Below, piece by piece: positions 6,269 through 6,804 of a DNA stretch of 6,804 nucleotides (position 1 is its first letter; every line of letters begins with the position of its first letter). Below the pieces are notes generated by a model. That model was not told the DNA's origin and ran no database searches. It saw nothing but the letters and a program-made list of their open reading frames with translations. This stretch comes from Finegoldia magna (GTDB lineage: Bacteria; Bacillota; Clostridia; Tissierellales; Peptoniphilaceae): assembly GCF_018371055.1 (NCBI RefSeq), contig NZ_JAGYZD010000080.1, positions 1 through 6,804 of the forward strand, read 5' to 3'. A program made the translations under genes and the position numbers.

Positions 6269-6677
6269 TGGACCCAATTTAAATATGCTTGGCATAAGAG
6301 AGCCTGAAATTTATGGTAAGCTGACATTACAAGCCATTGAATCCAAGATGAAATTATACTGCGCAAAAAATCAAATTGACGTAGAGTTTTATCAATCAAA
6401 TCACGAGGGAGAAATCGTGGATATTATTCAAAGTGCTTACAAAAAAGCAGATGGAATAATCATCAATCCTGCAGCATACACGCATACTTCTGTTGCTATT
6501 TTGGATGCATTGAAAGCTGTAAATGTAGACACCGTTGAGGTGCATCTATCAGATGTAGATGAAAGAGAGGATTTCAGAAAACTTTCTTATGTATCACTTT
6601 TTGCAAAAAAAGTTATCAAAGGAAAAGGAGCAGATGGATATATCGAGGCTATCGATTTTTTCTTAAATAGAATATAA
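6249..6677 (+). CDS. aroQ: 3-dehydroquinate dehydratase, type II
   Basis: Removes water from 3-dehydroquinate to give 3-dehydroshikimate; type II enzymes act through an enolate intermediate and form dodecamers. The 142 residues match the family. Motifs: INGPNLNMLGIREPEIYG (6-23, with Arg17 and the catalytic Tyr22), FYQSNHEGEIVD (47-58), INPAAYTHTSVA (72-83, Asn73 and His79), VEVHLSDVDEREDFR (96-110, His99 and Arg110) and KGKGADGY (124-131). The usual Asn after HLS is Asp102, a small departure from the common VHLSN form. The start is well defined: GGAGG at 6238-6242, six bases before the ATG, and 20 nt inside the aroE-aroK gene. It is the last aro gene, although it performs the third step of the pathway. 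Confidence 0.97.
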   Translation: MKLFIINGPNLNMLGIREPEIYGKLTLQAIESKMKLYCAKNQIDVEFYQSNHEGEIVDIIQSAYKKADGIIINPAAYTHTSVAILDALKAVNVDTVEVHLSDVDEREDFRKLSYVSLFAKKVIKGKGADGYIEAIDFFLNRI

Positions 6678-6678
6678 T
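6673..6678 (+). promoter_or_regulatory. Possible -10 element ahead of the ribonucleotide reductase gene
   Basis: A perfect TATAAT overlaps the aroQ stop codon (6675-6677) and lies 27 bases before the next ATG. A start near 6685 would leave a leader of about 20 bases carrying the ribosome site. No convincing -35 is found (TATCGA at 6650-6655 has the right spacing but few matches), so this may be chance in AT-rich sequence. Confidence 0.3.
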
Positions 6679-6694
6679 ATAGGTATGAAAAATC

Positions 6695-6703
6695 AAGGAG
6701 GAG
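6695..6703 (+). promoter_or_regulatory. Strong ribosome binding site that fixes the nrdB start
   Basis: AAGGAGGAG is the strongest Shine-Dalgarno sequence in the window and sits two bases before ATG 6706 (the core GGAGG is four bases away). It decides the start: a second in-frame ATG at 6685 would place this site within codons for Gln-Gly-Gly and has no ribosome site of its own. Confidence 0.8.
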
Positions 6704-6705
6704 CA

Positions 6706-6804
6706 ATGGACGAATTACAAAAACGTGGTTTATTTAATGAACACGGAGATATTGAATTATCAAAGAGAAAAATAATTAATGGCAATACTACTAATTTGAA
6801 CGAT
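6706..6804 (+). CDS. nrdB: Ribonucleotide reductase class I small (beta) subunit, N-terminal fragment
   Basis: Only the first 33 residues are present; the frame is open to the right edge. The segment LFNEHGDIELSKRKIINGN (residues 9-27) followed by TTNLND resembles the N-terminus of many class I beta subunits, which read LFN..GD....R.II.GNTTN before the helical diiron domain. That subunit houses the metal cofactor and radical that start reduction of ribonucleotides by the alpha subunit. None of the metal ligands or the radical tyrosine lies in the window, so the assignment rests on this motif alone, and the subclass cannot be told. It lies 28 bases after aroQ with no terminator between, so at least part of its transcription may come from the aro operon, though no functional link is evident. 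Confidence 0.7.
   Translation, partial: MDELQKRGLFNEHGDIELSKRKIINGNTTNLND

Noticed and set aside
1..6804. CRISPR array, insertion sequence, phage genes, tRNA or rRNA
   Set aside because: No spaced direct repeats, transposase-like frames, terminal inverted repeats or RNA gene signatures were seen; the window is almost fully occupied by metabolic genes.

Overview
The window is AT-rich DNA from a low-GC Gram-positive (Firmicutes-type) bacterium. Evidence for this is the A/T-rich codon choice, the strong AGGAGG-type ribosome binding sites and the TATAAT-like promoter elements. The protein sequences look most like anaerobic clostridial or Tissierellia-type cocci such as Finegoldia or Peptoniphilus, but that is an impression from family resemblance and could not be tested by a search.

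Layout. Bases 1-59 hold the last codons of a plus-strand gene I do not recognise. A near-perfect hairpin at 58-89 with runs of A and T on its two sides looks like a shared terminator between that gene and a converging minus-strand gene (88-459), which encodes a small helical protein of unknown function. Bases 460-551 form a short divergent promoter region. From 552 to 6677 there are seven plus-strand genes in one unbroken, overlapping series: aroF (DAHP synthase), aroB, aroA, aroC, a free-standing chorismate mutase, an aroE-aroK fusion and aroQ (type II dehydroquinase). The last 99 bases are the start of a further plus-strand gene that looks like a class I ribonucleotide reductase small subunit.

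How the genes work together. The seven genes encode eight activities. They carry out every step from phosphoenolpyruvate plus erythrose 4-phosphate to chorismate, then on to prephenate: AroF makes DAHP, AroB dehydroquinate, AroQ dehydroshikimate, the AroE domain shikimate, the AroK domain shikimate 3-phosphate, AroA EPSP, AroC chorismate, and the mutase prephenate. Every junction overlaps, by 4 to 25 nt, which suggests translational coupling and balanced synthesis. The DAHP synthase has an N-terminal ferredoxin-like domain of the Thermotoga type, so pathway control is probably allosteric; the leader is too short for a T-box or attenuator.

I see no CRISPR array, mobile element, tRNA or rRNA, and no clear sign of an undescribed system. 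The more notable points are the complete and fully overlapping operon, the AroE-AroK fusion, the separate chorismate mutase, and the lack of a terminator before the ribonucleotide reductase gene.
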